DNA of 64,000 nt from Myxococcota bacterium (lineage in GTDB: Bacteria > Myxococcota > XYA12-FULL-58-9 > JALHOP01). The notes under the pieces are model-generated. The model was not told where the DNA came from. It ran no database searches and was given only the letters and a program-made list of their open reading frames with translations. Shown piece after piece: positions 1 to 8,145 of the stretch; the stretch's first letter is position 1; each line of letters starts with the position of its first letter. The stretch covers positions 62,001-126,000 of the forward strand of contig JALHOP010000003.1 of the NCBI GenBank assembly GCA_022842935.1, given 5' to 3'. Position numbers and translations under genes: made by a program.

Positions 1-1
1 G

Positions 2-1312
2 AAAAAGATCTTCGTCCTCGATACCAACGTTCTGCTGCACGATCCGCGCGCGATTTATCAATTCGAAGATCACGACGTGGTCATACCCATCGTCGTCGTC
101 GAGGAGCTCGACACCTTCAAGAAAGATCTCTCCGAGCTCGGTCGCAACGCGCGCCATATCGCGCGCTCGCTCGATGAGCTGCGCACCGAGGGTCGCATCA
201 CCGAAGGCGTGGCGATCAACAACGGCTCGGGCACGCTGTCGGTCAGCATTACGAACCGCGTGCTGCCGTCGGAGTTCCAGAATCAACACCCGGCCGACAA
301 CAAGATCTTGGCGACTGCGCTCGATCTTCACGAGTCGCGCAAGGACCGTCTCACCATCCTCGTCACCAAAGACGTCAATATGCGCATCCGTGGCGATGCG
401 CTGGGTCTACGGGTCGAGGACTTCGACACCGAGCGCTCGAACATCGACGAGCTCTACTCGGGCGTTGCCGAGATCGAGGTGCCGGCGAAGGACATCGACA
501 CCTTCTACGAGACCGGCAAGCTCGAGCTCTCGGACCCCTACTACTATCCCAATCAGTTCGCCTTCCTTAAGGACGCCTCGAATCCGCAACACACGGCCCT
601 TGGCAAGATCAACCGCGACGCGCAGCTCGTCGAAGCGGTCAATCAGGTCAAAGACGGCATGTGGGGCATTCGCCCGCGCAACAAGGAGCAAGTGTTCGCA
701 GCCGACGTGCTCATGAACGATCAAATCAAGCTGATCACGCTGGTCGGCAAGGCCGGCACCGGCAAGACGCTCATGGCGATCGCCGCGGGCCTGCAGAAGG
801 TCACCGAAGAGGGCGTCTATCAGCGGTTGCTCATCTCACGTCCGATCTTCCCGCTCGGTCGCGACATCGGTTACCTGCCGGGCGACGTCGAAGAAAAGCT
901 CACGCCGTGGATGCAGCCCATCTACGACAACGTCGAGTTCTTGATGGGGCTGTCGAAGACTGACCGCAAACGCGGACGCTCGTACCACGAGCTGCTGGAC
1001 TTGGGCGTGCTCGAGATCGAGCCGCTCACATACATTCGCGGCCGGAGCATCCCGAACCAGTTCATGGTGGTCGACGAGGCCCAGAACCTGACGCCGCACG
1101 AGGTGAAGACCATCATCACGCGCGTCGGTGACGGCACGAAGATCATCCTCACCGGTGACCCCTACCAGATCGACAATCCGTATGTGGATGCGACCAACAA
1201 CGGTCTTGTCTACATCGTCAATCGCTTCAAGGCAGAGCGCATTGCAGCGCACATTACCTTGAGCAAAGGCGAGCGCAGCGATTTGGCTGAGCTGGCGACC
1301 AACCTGCTCTAG
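2..1312 (+). CDS. PIN-PhoH family ATPase (5' end outside window)
   Basis: The frame is open from the left edge. It begins inside a PIN domain (VLDTNVLLHDP, the aspartate being a typical PIN metal ligand), so the true start lies upstream. The first GTG in the window (position 77) falls after this motif and is not the start. The C-terminal half is a PhoH-type ATPase with Walker A GKAGTGKT near nt 746-769 and Walker B VVDEAQ near nt 1067-1084. This PIN-plus-PhoH arrangement is the YlaK/PhoH2-like class, in which the PIN part is expected to be a ribonuclease and the PhoH part an ATP-driven RNA unwinder (family knowledge). It should be cytoplasmic. The gene ends at TAG 1310-1312, followed by about 200 bp without an evident gene. 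The family call is secure; the cellular role is inferred. Confidence 0.93.
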   Translation, partial: KKIFVLDTNVLLHDPRAIYQFEDHDVVIPIVVVEELDTFKKDLSELGRNARHIARSLDELRTEGRITEGVAINNGSGTLSVSITNRVLPSEFQNQHPADNKILATALDLHESRKDRLTILVTKDVNMRIRGDALGLRVEDFDTERSNIDELYSGVAEIEVPAKDIDTFYETGKLELSDPYYYPNQFAFLKDASNPQHTALGKINRDAQLVEAVNQVKDGMWGIRPRNKEQVFAADVLMNDQIKLITLVGKAGTGKTLMAIAAGLQKVTEEGVYQRLLISRPIFPLGRDIGYLPGDVEEKLTPWMQPIYDNVEFLMGLSKTDRKRGRSYHELLDLGVLEIEPLTYIRGRSIPNQFMVVDEAQNLTPHEVKTIITRVGDGTKIILTGDPYQIDNPYVDATNNGLVYIVNRFKAERIAAHITLSKGERSDLAELATNLL

Positions 1313-1520
1313 CGCGGGCGCGCCAGGGGCTGGTCACGCACGACCAATTGACGAAACATGGCGCTGTACGCTCGTGTGGGTGCTGCGCCGTGTCGTCTTT
1401 TTCTTGGCGAAAACTGCGTGAAATCGAGCCTCTCACCATCCAGCGGGTGTGTGGGGGGGTACGTAGCTCCGTGGCGATGGGTGGCGTGTTCGAAGAACCC
1501 TGAAGTTGGGCAGGTTTTGT

Positions 1521-2336
1521 ATGTCCGAGTTGCCAGCCGCACCCGCCGCTCCCACGACCCTGACGCGCACCCAGTTCCTCGCGCGGGTTGGCGACAAACA
1601 GCTCCAGGTCACCGCACTGCCGGCAGAGCTGCAGGCCGCCGGCCGCCGTGCCGCCGATCGCGACGGGTTCATCCGTGGCCCGGGCTGGGACCGCTTCTGG
1701 AACACCGCCGACGATCTCGACCGCAACGGTTCGCGCCACTCACTCGTCAGTCATAGCGGGGGCGAGCAAACACAGGCCGGCCGCCTGCTCGAGGCGGCGA
1801 TGACGAACGAGGGGCTGCAACGCAGCACCGCGCCAGCGCCAGCCGCGAGCTATCGGCGTGGCCGCTTCAACCGCCCGATTACCCCCGAGCGCCTTGCCGA
1901 ATACACGCGCCTCGGCGAAGAGCTGCGCGCCGCCCATCCGAATACCAACTGGCGCACCGGTAACGTGCCGCCGCCCGCTGCGTACGATCGCTTGGTGCGC
2001 ATGGCTTCAGAGGACACGGGCGTCCCTGAGCGGGTCTTGCGCGGAGTGCTTCGCGTCGAGAGCGGTGGCGGTGACCATCGCGCAGTGAGTAACGCGCGAT
2101 CCCCGGCACGCGGCGCCATGCAAATCAAACAAGTCGCGTGGGAGCACGTCCAACAGGTCCGTCCAGAGCTAGCTGGCGCCGGCTACATGGACAATGTGTT
2201 CAACCCTGGCGTGAACTTGCTTGTCGGCGCGTCGTATTTCCGCATGCGGGGGGCCCAGGGCTACTACGGCAGCCGTAACGCAGCCGCCAATCGGCAATAT
2301 GCTGCCCTCGTTGCGCGCCACACGCCGCGTCACTGA
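1521..2336 (+). CDS. Lytic transglycosylase (SLT domain) without a visible signal peptide
   Basis: This 271-residue protein has a proline/alanine-rich N-terminal half with no recognised domain. Its C-terminal half is a lysozyme-like SLT domain. The probable catalytic glutamate is E180 in RVLRGVLRVESGG, followed by the usual SARGAMQI and NVFNPGVNLLVGASYF blocks. Enzymes of this type cleave peptidoglycan between MurNAc and GlcNAc. I chose ATG 1521 over an in-frame TTG 15 nt upstream because the protein reads naturally from MSELPAAP; no strong Shine-Dalgarno decides it. No hydrophobic export signal is visible, so the protein may use another route (type III/VI or prophage-like release) or act on lysis. 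It stands alone between the PhoH gene and the subtilisin gene. Confidence 0.85.
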   Translation: MSELPAAPAAPTTLTRTQFLARVGDKQLQVTALPAELQAAGRRAADRDGFIRGPGWDRFWNTADDLDRNGSRHSLVSHSGGEQTQAGRLLEAAMTNEGLQRSTAPAPAASYRRGRFNRPITPERLAEYTRLGEELRAAHPNTNWRTGNVPPPAAYDRLVRMASEDTGVPERVLRGVLRVESGGGDHRAVSNARSPARGAMQIKQVAWEHVQQVRPELAGAGYMDNVFNPGVNLLVGASYFRMRGAQGYYGSRNAAANRQYAALVARHTPRH

Positions 2337-2462
2337 GACTCTCGGAAATCATCAACGGTTGTGACCCGGCGCACGGACGTGGTACCGGCGCTGTGATTTT
2401 TTCGCGCTCCACCGTCGTCAGGAATCTTCCACCTACCGCTCGTTGGCTCAGAGCGGACAAAA

Positions 2463-2468
2463 AAGGAG
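2463..2468 (+). promoter_or_regulatory. Shine-Dalgarno AAGGAG for the subtilisin gene
   Basis: AAGGAG lies 6 nt before GTG 2475. It fixes this GTG as the start and gives a protein beginning with a lipoprotein signal peptide. Confidence 0.85.
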
Positions 2469-2474
2469 TCCAAC

Positions 2475-5000
2475 GTGTCCAATGCCCGGGGGACGTTTGG
2501 CAGTTGGTACCGTAGCTCGAGTGTCGTTGCCGTCTTCATTGCCGCCATCGCGTGCAGCGACGACAAGAAGAACAACAAGGACGCGCCACCACCCACCGTG
2601 GTCGTCGACACCACGATGCAGCCGCGAAGCGCCACCATTCCCGGCATCGATGGCGGGGCAGCTCGCCCAGTCGCTTCGGCAGCGGGCTCGACGGGGCCTG
2701 CGGCCGACTTCGTCGCCGACGAGATGATCGTCGGCACCGACGACCCGAGCATGCTCGAGGCTGTGCGTGTCCGCTGGAACGGAACGGTCCTCACGACGCT
2801 CGACTTCGGAGCCGCGGGTTTTTCGGGCTTGAAGACCTACTACCTGCTCAAGATCGACCCGACGGGTGCCGATACGTCCCGCATCGCCGAGGACATGAAG
2901 GCGCTCGACGCGAACGCTCACGGCGAGCACCGCGTCTCGAGTCAGTCGGCGATGGAGCTCATGGCCGCGATCGCCGAGGAGCGCATGCGCGGTGACGTCG
3001 AGGTCGCGGCCAACTGGATCGCGACCAGCGCCTCATTCGAGACACGCTCGACAGCCGATTCGCCAACTGGTTTTGGCGCCAGCGCTGACTTGTGGACGCC
3101 GGACATCTACCAGCAGCCTGGCTTCCGTCGCGGTGACGCGCAGGACATCGGGGTTGGCGAAGCGTGGCGCGCCATGAGCGCTGCCGGACGTTTCGAAAAC
3201 AAGGTGAAGGTCGTCATCATGGACGGCGGCTTCCAGCCCAACGACGACGTCCCCGTGACCACGCGGATCGAGCCAGCCAGCGGTTGGAATCGTCCGAATC
3301 CTTCGACTTGCACCGGCGGTACTTCGTGCAATTGGCACGGCACCGGTGTCGCCCAGATCGCTTTTGGCGCCGTCGACAATGGTTTCGGCGCTGCTGGCGT
3401 TGCCGGGCCCGTCGCCGACCCCATCCTGGTACCGTCGCCGTCACTCGACTTCATGCAGATCTTCGGTTTCATCGTCCGCGGCGTTCCGGCTCTGCTTGGC
3501 GGCCGCCGCGTCGTCAACATTAGCGGCGGTACGGGCATCGGCGCCGGCTGGTACGTGCTCACCTTCGGTGCGCTCGACGCCATCGCGGCCGGTGTCCGCT
3601 TGAACGACACTCTCATCGTCGCCGCGGCCGGCAACGACAGCGAAGACGTCGACGACATCGACTGCCTCGACATCCTTGGCAACACCATCGCTTGCTGGGA
3701 AGGCACGGTCTGGATCCCCTGCGAGCTGCCCGGTGTCGTCTGCGTTGGCGGACTGCAATACGACAGCGCCGCGCATGACGCTGGCTCCAACCGTCACGGC
3801 GCAGACGAGGGCTCGGGGACGGTCGACATTCACGCGCCCTACTGGAACTGGGTCGGTCCCGATCCAGACGACGCGGCGAGCGGTCCGAACTCGGCGCGCC
3901 TCATCGCGGGCACCAGCGGTGCCTCGCCTTTCGTCGCGGGTGTTGCCGCCCTCATCTGGGCGTCGCAGCCATCGCTCTCGGCGGGCGGTGTCGAGGACGT
4001 GCTGTATCGCACCGCGCATTCCGACGTCGGCCCCATCAAGCGCCGCGTGAACGCTTATGCGGCGGTACGCGAGGCGCTCGGTGGAAACACGGCGCCGTTC
4101 GCGCAGCTCGTCAGTCCGAGCACGGGTAGCACCTTCGCGCGCGGCCGCGTGTCGGTACCACTCACCTTGAACCTCGAGGACGACAATCCATCGGCGGTCA
4201 CCGTGACCTGGTCGAGCAACCGTGATGGCGTCATCGGTACGGGCCCTGCGATGTCCACCAGCTCGTTGTCCGCTGGAACGCACGTCCTCACGTGCACCAT
4301 CGTCGACGGCGGCGTCACTCAGACTCGCACCACGACCATCACGATTACCAACGACGCGCCTTCGGTGCAGATCGTACAGCCGCGCACAGCCTTCTACAGC
4401 GCTTACCCGATTCGTCCGGCGGTGCGCTTTGCGGCGAACGCCTTCGACTTGAACGAGCTCGACGCCGTCCCAGAGGCGGACATCAGCTGGCACCTGGGCT
4501 CGCCGACTGGTGCTGCTCTCGGCACTGGCTCGACCGCGTCGTACGCGCTGCCCGAAGACGCGACCGCCAACTTCGACGTTTGCGTGGTTGCGGTGAGCTC
4601 CGCCGGTCTCGAGGCGAGCGACTGCGTGACGATCGACCCGCAGCCCATCCCCGCGAACTTCCCCCCGGACGTTCGCATCACTTTCCCCGCGACGGGCTCG
4701 TCGTTCCTCGTGGACGGCGACGGCGACGCCGACATCGTGCTCTCAGCCGAGGGCAGCGACTACGAAGACGCAAGCAACGTGACGTTCCAGTGGTACGCGC
4801 GACGTAGCACTGGCCCAGGCACCTGGGGCCCGTTCGTCGACGTGGGCACTGGCGCCTCGCCCGCTTACGGCTTTAGCGGCGGAACGTGCGGCGAGACGTA
4901 TGAGGTGCTGGTGAGTGGTTGCGACGCCGGCACCGGCAGCGGCGGTACGCCCACCTGCACCGACTATTCGATCGTCATCACGATCGACACCGTATGCTGA
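2475..5000 (+). CDS. Subtilisin-like (S8) serine protease, lipoprotein with C-terminal Ig/PKD-like domains
   Basis: The N-terminus is a lipoprotein signal with lipobox AAIAC, so the mature protein should be lipid-anchored outside the inner membrane. The S8 triad is visible: D250 in VVIMDGG, H288 in NWHGTG and S481 in GTSGASPFVAG. The oxyanion asparagine sits in VAAAGNDSE. About 160 residues precede the catalytic core and may act as a propeptide-like domain. After residue about 535 there are repeated beta-sandwich segments (AQLVSPSTGSTFARG, VRITFPATGSSF) that look like Ig/PKD modules. At 841 aa it is long for a subtilase because of these modules. The downstream ASH-repeat lipoprotein gene starts inside its last codons, so the two are probably translated together and may act on the same surface substrate (inference). 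Confidence 0.92.
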   Translation: MSNARGTFGSWYRSSSVVAVFIAAIACSDDKKNNKDAPPPTVVVDTTMQPRSATIPGIDGGAARPVASAAGSTGPAADFVADEMIVGTDDPSMLEAVRVRWNGTVLTTLDFGAAGFSGLKTYYLLKIDPTGADTSRIAEDMKALDANAHGEHRVSSQSAMELMAAIAEERMRGDVEVAANWIATSASFETRSTADSPTGFGASADLWTPDIYQQPGFRRGDAQDIGVGEAWRAMSAAGRFENKVKVVIMDGGFQPNDDVPVTTRIEPASGWNRPNPSTCTGGTSCNWHGTGVAQIAFGAVDNGFGAAGVAGPVADPILVPSPSLDFMQIFGFIVRGVPALLGGRRVVNISGGTGIGAGWYVLTFGALDAIAAGVRLNDTLIVAAAGNDSEDVDDIDCLDILGNTIACWEGTVWIPCELPGVVCVGGLQYDSAAHDAGSNRHGADEGSGTVDIHAPYWNWVGPDPDDAASGPNSARLIAGTSGASPFVAGVAALIWASQPSLSAGGVEDVLYRTAHSDVGPIKRRVNAYAAVREALGGNTAPFAQLVSPSTGSTFARGRVSVPLTLNLEDDNPSAVTVTWSSNRDGVIGTGPAMSTSSLSAGTHVLTCTIVDGGVTQTRTTTITITNDAPSVQIVQPRTAFYSAYPIRPAVRFAANAFDLNELDAVPEADISWHLGSPTGAALGTGSTASYALPEDATANFDVCVVAVSSAGLEASDCVTIDPQPIPANFPPDVRITFPATGSSFLVDGDGDADIVLSAEGSDYEDASNVTFQWYARRSTGPGTWGPFVDVGTGASPAYGFSGGTCGETYEVLVSGCDAGTGSGGTPTCTDYSIVITIDTVC

Positions 5001-7447
5001 TCCGTCGCGCGCTTGGACGCGGCCTCCTCGCTGCGGCGGGCCTCGCGCTCGTTGGCTGTCAGCTCTTCGCCGTGCGCATGCCCTCGCGGGCCATGGCCGG
5101 CGAGAGCATCACCATCACCATGGATGTGCGCTCGAGCGGCAGCGACAGCTCGATGGGGACGCATTGCGCGCGCCTGCCCTCGAGCTGGGTGGTGAATCAG
5201 GCGACCTACGCGCGGAATATCGGCGGTGTGACCGCGGAGGGCACCTTGAGTCTTGCCGCCGCTTCGGCCACGGCGTTGAACGGTAGCGCTCCGCTCGCGG
5301 GCCACACGTGGGTTTGCTATCGCGCGGGGAGCGCTTCGTATGAGCCCGGAGACTACGGCACCGCCCGATGGCGGGTGACCGTCCAAACACCAGGTTCCTA
5401 TGATCTGCTCTTCGGCGTGGTCGCGACCGACGGCTCCGGCACGCTCGATAGCTCGGGCCGCCGAAACTTCGTGGTCGACGGCCTCCCGGATTGGCGCTTC
5501 GAAGCGCAACAACTGGCCTCGCCCTCGAACGCTCAGACCTGGACGTCCATCGAGTCGGTATCGAACCAGGTCCTCGTGGCGGTCGACAGCGAAGGCGCCG
5601 CCCACGTGACCGACAGCGGCGGCGCCGTCTGGGCCGATCGCGACGTCGCGACCGTCGCGCTCAACGCCATCGACCGGCTGGGCGTGGTGTACATCGCCGT
5701 TGGCTTCAATGGCGTCGTCTACACAGCGGCGAACCCACTCGGGGCTTGGGCGCTGCGTACGAGCGGCACCGCGAACGAGCTCAACGACGTTTGCACCACG
5801 GGCACGACGGCCTTCATCGTGGGTGATGGGGGGTATGTCGCAACGTCGACGAACGGCACGTCTTGGCTTGGGACCACGGTCGCGAGCGTCGGGGATGTCT
5901 TGAGCTGTGCGACCCTACCCGACGGGGGCGCTTACGCCGTGACGTCTACCGGGCACGTTTTTCGCGTCACAGCTGGACCTGGCGCGCCGACCGTCTCGGA
6001 GCTCGTGCGGCCCACCACCGTGCGTTTGTCTGCTATTGCATATATCGCGACCCCGGTTGCAAAGCTCCTGGCGATCGGTGCCGACCAAGCGTTCGAGTCC
6101 GTGTTGCCAAGCGGGACCTGGACCGCAGTGGCGGCGCCTGGCGCGAACGCCTGGAACGCCCTGCGCGTGGTTGACGGGACCGCCTACGCCGTCGGCGCGA
6201 GCGGGGCCTTTGCGAGCTCACCGACGGGCTCCTTTGCGTGGTCGAGTTACGGCACTGGCACGACCCTGGGCTTGAACGATATTGCTGTCACCGGCCAAAT
6301 CGCGGTCCTCGTCGGTGATGCCGGCGTGCGCTTGCGTGCGGGTATCCCCGAGCTCGCCTTCGATGGCACCGCGTTGACCCTGCCACGCACGGCGCCTGGA
6401 GTACCGGCGCAAAGCACCATCGTGTTTCGGAACGCCGGCAAGGGGACGCTCTACACGAACGCGCCAACAGCGACGCCGCCGTTCAGCGCGGAGTACGTTT
6501 GTGATGGTGCACTCTTGGAGAGTGACGAGTGCGAGGTCACCGTGACCCTTGCCACCAGCACGCGCGGTGTCCACACGGGGACGCTGACGGTGCCAAGCAA
6601 CTCTCCGCTCCAGCGCAGCGTCGCCCTCCAGGGCCTCGTCGGTAACGACGCGACCATCGCGGTCACGCTCGATGGCGCAACGGCGGTCACCGCGATCGAT
6701 TTCGGCAACGCGCCGGTCGGTGCGCCCGTGACGCGTACAGCGTTGGTGTTGAACGCTGGTGACGCGACGCTGAGCGTAGGGGCCGTTGCTGGGCTCGTGA
6801 CCCCGAGGGCGCCGTTCGCGATCGCGGACAACCAGTGCAGCGGTCAGACCCTGGCACCGGGTGCGACCTGCCCAATCACCGTTCGCTTCCAGCCCTTCGG
6901 ACAAGAGGGGGCGGCGCAGGCGTTCGACATCGCGTCGAGCGACCCGGCCCATCCCAGCATTTTCGTGCAGCTCGTGGGGGTTGGCACACCGCCAGCCGAC
7001 ATTCGTTTGCCCACGGCACTCGCTTTTCCCGAGACGCGCATCGACGACGCATCGGACGTCGCGCTGCTCATCACCAACGTTGGCCGCGGTCCGCTCGATG
7101 TTCGCAGCGTGTCGGTCGCTGAGGGTGGCGGCGCGTTTTCGGTGGTTGACGACGCGCCATTCACTGTGGCGCCGGGAGAGAGCGCGGAGCGCATGATCCG
7201 TTTCAGTCCAACGGCCGAAGGGGAGCTGTTGGGCCGGCTGGTCCTGACGAGCAACGATGCCGATGCCGGGGAGCAGGGCGTGACCATGACGGCCATCGCG
7301 CTCGCCAAGAGCGGGGACGATGCGAAAGACGACGGCGGCTGCGCGGCTGTCGGCCCGCACTGGCTAACGCTTCTGGCTATCTGCGCTTGCGCCGCATGTC
7401 GATGTGTTGGACCCCGGCGTCATCGTAGGGCTCCGAGTCGCGCTTGA
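4994..7447 (+). CDS. ASH/choice-of-anchor D repeat lipoprotein with MYXO-CTERM-like tail
   Basis: I start the gene at ATG 4994, 7 nt before the end of the subtilisin gene. This yields MLIRRALGRGLLAAAGLALVGC, a clean lipoprotein signal; the longer in-frame extension upstream is an arginine/histidine-rich shadow. The middle resembles a beta-propeller (repeated blocks such as YVATSTNGTSW). The second half carries ASH/HYDIN-like beta-sandwich repeats with the typical LPSNSPLQRSVALQG and SSDPAHPSIFVQLVGVG phrases. The end is a Gly-Gly-Cys, a hydrophobic stretch (WLTLLAICACAAC) and a basic tail (PRRHRR), the layout of a C-terminal sorting signal. Both lipidation and C-terminal sorting signals are therefore present. 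The last 71 nt overlap the convergent acetyltransferase gene. No enzymatic motif is seen; a surface structural or binding role is likely. Confidence 0.85.
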   Translation: MLIRRALGRGLLAAAGLALVGCQLFAVRMPSRAMAGESITITMDVRSSGSDSSMGTHCARLPSSWVVNQATYARNIGGVTAEGTLSLAAASATALNGSAPLAGHTWVCYRAGSASYEPGDYGTARWRVTVQTPGSYDLLFGVVATDGSGTLDSSGRRNFVVDGLPDWRFEAQQLASPSNAQTWTSIESVSNQVLVAVDSEGAAHVTDSGGAVWADRDVATVALNAIDRLGVVYIAVGFNGVVYTAANPLGAWALRTSGTANELNDVCTTGTTAFIVGDGGYVATSTNGTSWLGTTVASVGDVLSCATLPDGGAYAVTSTGHVFRVTAGPGAPTVSELVRPTTVRLSAIAYIATPVAKLLAIGADQAFESVLPSGTWTAVAAPGANAWNALRVVDGTAYAVGASGAFASSPTGSFAWSSYGTGTTLGLNDIAVTGQIAVLVGDAGVRLRAGIPELAFDGTALTLPRTAPGVPAQSTIVFRNAGKGTLYTNAPTATPPFSAEYVCDGALLESDECEVTVTLATSTRGVHTGTLTVPSNSPLQRSVALQGLVGNDATIAVTLDGATAVTAIDFGNAPVGAPVTRTALVLNAGDATLSVGAVAGLVTPRAPFAIADNQCSGQTLAPGATCPITVRFQPFGQEGAAQAFDIASSDPAHPSIFVQLVGVGTPPADIRLPTALAFPETRIDDASDVALLITNVGRGPLDVRSVSVAEGGGAFSVVDDAPFTVAPGESAERMIRFSPTAEGELLGRLVLTSNDADAGEQGVTMTAIALAKSGDDAKDDGGCAAVGPHWLTLLAICACAACRCVGPRRHRRAPSRA

Positions 7448-7847
7448 AGCCCAGGGCCTCGTAAAACGGCTCGAGGTAGTGCTGGGCGCTAATGCGGATG
7501 TCGTGGCTCGGGTACTCTTTGTCGAGGACCCTCAAGCATTCTTTCATGATGGCCCGACCGAGGCCGCGCTTGCGGCGCTCGGGGATGACGACCAGGCGCC
7601 CGAAGGTGGTGATCTCTTCGTCGAGGTCGTCCCGATAACGAGAGCCGAAGAGCCGGGCGTAGCCCAAGACCATACCTGTGGGATCGACGGCTAGCAGGTG
7701 CCGGGCTTCGACGTCGCGTCCGTCGAGGTCGGCATAGGGCGACTTCTGCTCGACGACGAGGATGGCCTGCCGCAGCTGCAGGAGGGCGTAGAGAGTGCGG
7801 GGATCGAGCTCCTCGAAAGTACGCCAGACGAGCTTCACGTCTTCCAT
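7377..7847 (-). CDS. elaA: ElaA-family GNAT acetyltransferase
   Basis: A short single-domain GNAT protein (about 156 aa) very similar in pattern to E. coli ElaA. The shared blocks are TLYALLQLRQAILVVEQKSPYADLDG near the N-terminus, FGRLVVIPERRKRGLGRAIM as the acetyl-CoA loop (R/Q-x-x-G-x-G/A) and FYEALGFKRDSEPYDDAGVQHIDM at the end. The in-group substrate is not known. I prefer ATG 7847 over ATG 7865 because it gives the usual spacing to the ALLQLR block. The gene is convergent with, and overlaps, the ASH-repeat lipoprotein gene. Confidence 0.88.
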   Translation of the reverse strand: MEDVKLVWRTFEELDPRTLYALLQLRQAILVVEQKSPYADLDGRDVEARHLLAVDPTGMVLGYARLFGSRYRDDLDEEITTFGRLVVIPERRKRGLGRAIMKECLRVLDKEYPSHDIRISAQHYLEPFYEALGFKRDSEPYDDAGVQHIDMRRKRR

Positions 7848-7949
7848 GGCGGCTAGCATACGCAAGATCGCCCAGCCCTGTCGACTTGACCAAACCGGGC
7901 CGCCCGTCTATTCGTCGCCGCCTCCATTACCGTGGGTAGGGTTCCATTC

Positions 7950-8138
7950 ATGGCCAAGCTTTCCGAAGAGATCCTGTTCGATTCCCGCCTCATCGAGCGC
8001 CACATCCGTCAGGGGCTCACGACGCGCGCTGAATACGAGGCCTGGCTCAAGAAGCTGCCGGACTCGGAAGAGCATCGCGATGTCATCGACATGGACGTGC
8101 TCACCAACGGGCGTGCGCACGACGACCAGCCGTCGTAA
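7950..8138 (+). CDS. Small conserved hypothetical protein (62 aa)
   Basis: The protein reads MAKLSEEILFDSRLIERHIRQG and continues as a compact, charged, probably helical sequence (YEAWLKKLPDSEEHRDVIDMDVL). It has no cysteines, membrane segment or signal. I chose ATG 7950 over GTG 7932 because the protein sense begins there. It sits 7 nt before the htrA-like gene and may share its transcript. I do not recognise a named family; the composition is that of a folded cytoplasmic protein rather than a random ORF. Confidence 0.65.
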   Translation: MAKLSEEILFDSRLIERHIRQGLTTRAEYEAWLKKLPDSEEHRDVIDMDVLTNGRAHDDQPS

Positions 8139-8145
8139 TTCGCCA

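Noticed and set aside
1441-1465. G-rich run (GTGTGTGGGGGGGT) as a possible quadruplex or origin element
   Set aside because: A single run with no further G-tracts at suitable spacing and no DnaA-box cluster nearby.
3441-4493. A 350-codon antisense frame under the subtilisin gene
   Set aside because: Arg/Ala/Val-rich shadow composition, no ribosome binding site, and the plus-strand frame has a full S8 triad.
4919-4993. Upstream extension of the ASH-repeat lipoprotein gene
   Set aside because: It reads Arg/His-rich and would bury the lipoprotein signal peptide that starts at ATG 4994.
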